NCBI GenBank assembly: GCA_051954695.1
Contig: JBQCHL010000026.1
Span: 1-64,000, forward strand
Direction: 5' to 3'
DNA length: 64,000 nt
Origin: Terrimonas_A sp051954695
Lineage (GTDB): Bacteria > Bacteroidota > Bacteroidia > Chitinophagales > Chitinophagaceae
Position numbers and translations under genes: made by a program
Notes under the pieces: generated by a model
Databases searched by the model: none
Told to the model about the DNA's origin: nothing
Seen by the model: the letters and a program-made list of their open reading frames with translations, nothing else
Shown: positions 62,542 to 64,000 of the stretch, piece by piece
Layout: every line of letters starts with the position of its first letter
Numbering within the stretch: position 1 is the first letter of the stretch

Positions 62542-64000
62542 ATGTCCACTAATCCTCCAAACCCTGCACCTGTCTGCGTCGTAAAAGATATCCAGTTTTT
62601 TGTGAAACCGGATTTACTAAAGCATAAACCATCCGTCAATAAATACCGAACAAGATTTGATCAGGCAGAAACAAAATACCTGTACTGGGATATCGAAATT
62701 GTTAACCTGCTTTGCAAGAAAGAAGAAAACCCTTTGTTTTTTAAGCTCCGTAGCACAGCCCTCACAACAAAACAAGTGATGTATGCTGGTGATCACGCGA
62801 TCGATTTCCAGCTTTCAGATATTTCCAATGTTATCACTGGCTCCTGGGGCACTCCGGATGGCGGCTATTGGGTAGCCGATCAATACCTGTGGGAAGTATT
62901 GGTAAATGATTCCGTAGTATTTACCAAAACCATTATCATAGATAAATTGGGTCAGGTAACAGAAAGCTTCAATCCATACTTTCAGTTTGAGGGGCTAAAG
63001 ATCTATCCTTCTTATACAGACCGGCGTGAAAAAAACCAGGGCTATCGTTACCTGCGTCAATTGCAGAGCACAGAAACCGAACATATTGGCCTGGAAATAG
63101 CCATCAAAAGAAAATTTACAGAAGCCAAAACCCTGGAATTTAAACTGAATATTATTAATGCCCTCAACGGGTTTTCTGTAGTATCATTTAAATACGATAC
63201 TGTTTTTACAGGCATCTCTTCATCGCAAACTGAATTTGTACGACTGACCTATGGTGAAACCCAGCCCGGTTTCTGGAAAAATGGGACCTACCTGCTTTAC
63301 CTCAGTTTTATGGACGTCAATATTGCTTCGGGGCAGTTTACTGTAGGTGACACTGAAGTAGAAGGTCTTCTGCAACCTATTGGTCAATTTCCTGCCAATC
63401 ATCCTTCTTCAGATACAACGGAGGTAACTAAAACTGCTTTAGAGGATGCGATGAATGAGTTGAACAGCCTGGTGGGCATGACTGGGGTGAAACAAACCAT
63501 TCATGAGAACATAGAGTACCTGAAGTTTAACAAACTCCGGATGGAAAAAGGATTTGCTGACGATGGGCAACTTTCCCTTCACAGCATCTTCACAGGTAAT
63601 CCCGGGACAGGAAAAACGACTGTTGTGCGCCTGTTGGGCAGGATCTATAAAGCTATGGGTTTGCTGAGTAAAGGGCATGTGGTGGAAGCAACCCGGGCCG
63701 ACCTGGTAGGAGAATTCATCGGCCAAACTGCACCCAAGACCAAAGCAATGATCACTAAAGCAAGAGGCGGTATCCTGTTTCTTGACGAGGTATATGCACT
63801 GGCAAGAAGCGGTAACGATAATAAAGATTATGGTGCTGAAGTAATTGAAATGCTCCTGAAAGAAATGAGCGATGGTCCTGGCGATATTGCTATCATTGGG
63901 GCAGGATATCCCAATGAAGTAAATGCTTTTTTGGAATCCAATCCCGGGTTGAAATCCAGGTTCAGCCAGCATTTTCATTTTGAGGATTACCTGCCTGATG
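62542..64000 (+). CDS. CbbX/SpoVK-like AAA+ ATPase with N-terminal beta-rich domain (3' end outside window)
   Basis: The first 486 residues of an ATPase are visible; the reading frame runs off the right edge. The N-terminal 290 or so residues are beta-rich and unlike any domain I recognise (FFVKPDLLKHKPSVNKY, then YWDIEIVNLLCKK and GGYWVADQYLWEVLVND). The AAA+ core follows: ELNSLVGMTGVKQTI, Walker A GNPGTGKTTVVRLL at residues 352-365, GEFIGQTAPKTKAMI and Walker B GGILFLDEVYALAR with the Asp at residue 415. The core resembles CbbX/SpoVK remodelling ATPases; the partner is not visible. Confidence 0.9.
   Translation, partial: MSTNPPNPAPVCVVKDIQFFVKPDLLKHKPSVNKYRTRFDQAETKYLYWDIEIVNLLCKKEENPLFFKLRSTALTTKQVMYAGDHAIDFQLSDISNVITGSWGTPDGGYWVADQYLWEVLVNDSVVFTKTIIIDKLGQVTESFNPYFQFEGLKIYPSYTDRREKNQGYRYLRQLQSTETEHIGLEIAIKRKFTEAKTLEFKLNIINALNGFSVVSFKYDTVFTGISSSQTEFVRLTYGETQPGFWKNGTYLLYLSFMDVNIASGQFTVGDTEVEGLLQPIGQFPANHPSSDTTEVTKTALEDAMNELNSLVGMTGVKQTIHENIEYLKFNKLRMEKGFADDGQLSLHSIFTGNPGTGKTTVVRLLGRIYKAMGLLSKGHVVEATRADLVGEFIGQTAPKTKAMITKARGGILFLDEVYALARSGNDNKDYGAEVIEMLLKEMSDGPGDIAIIGAGYPNEVNAFLESNPGLKSRFSQHFHFEDYLPD

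Overview
The window looks like a chromosomal segment of a Bacteroidota bacterium, most likely Chitinophagaceae. The evidence is a SusC/SusD pair, promoters with the TAnnTTTG -7 box, very few Shine-Dalgarno sites, many lipoproteins, a PEP carboxykinase and a eukaryotic-type citrate synthase. No phage, IS transposase, rRNA operon or CRISPR array was seen.

Layout. (1) 0-23.7 kb is mostly housekeeping: a cut-off ABC ATPase, gatC, trpS, a deoxynucleoside kinase, pckA, an aminopeptidase P, pssA-purS, rsmI, an M1 peptidase, rsmG, a family 2 glycosyltransferase, tgt, a four-gene two-component operon, an LptF/LptG permease, citrate synthase, a YtxH/holin-like envelope trio and tRNA-Ala(GGC). The gaps hold several kinds of short repeat. 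The most striking is a perfect 68-bp palindrome with a second, interrupted copy 2.6 kb away, the two flanking DUF922-pckA. (2) 23.8-54.5 kb is a sugar-utilisation locus: GH27 alpha-galactosidase, an AraC regulator, then a long same-strand run from SusC at 26.3 kb to a strong terminator at 49.4 kb, followed by ppsA, a Gfo/Idh/MocA oxidoreductase and a sugar isomerase-like protein. (3) 54.6-64 kb is accessory: unknown lipoproteins, a Lys/Ala/Arg-rich DUF6496 protein, a truncated erythromycin esterase, DoxX, a large adhesin-like protein, a frameshifted gene facing a fragment of a second adhesin-like gene, and a CbbX/SpoVK-like AAA+ ATPase cut by the window end.

How the sugar locus may work (inference from family roles and order): SusC/SusD import oligosaccharides; GH27, a three-LamG/GH5/TIM-barrel protein and a GH28-like beta-helix release sugars; a PQQ dehydrogenase and/or an SDR oxidise the sugar to a lactone; an SMP-30 lactonase opens it; an IlvD/Edd dehydratase gives a 2-keto-3-deoxy acid; a second SDR oxidises C4; a FAH-family hydrolase splits the diketo acid to pyruvate plus lactate (6-deoxyhexose) or glycolate (pentose); an FAD/Fe-S oxidase turns the 2-hydroxy acid into a keto acid; and ppsA makes PEP for gluconeogenesis. 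The exact sugar (L-fucose, L-rhamnose or a pentose) cannot be read from the sequence.
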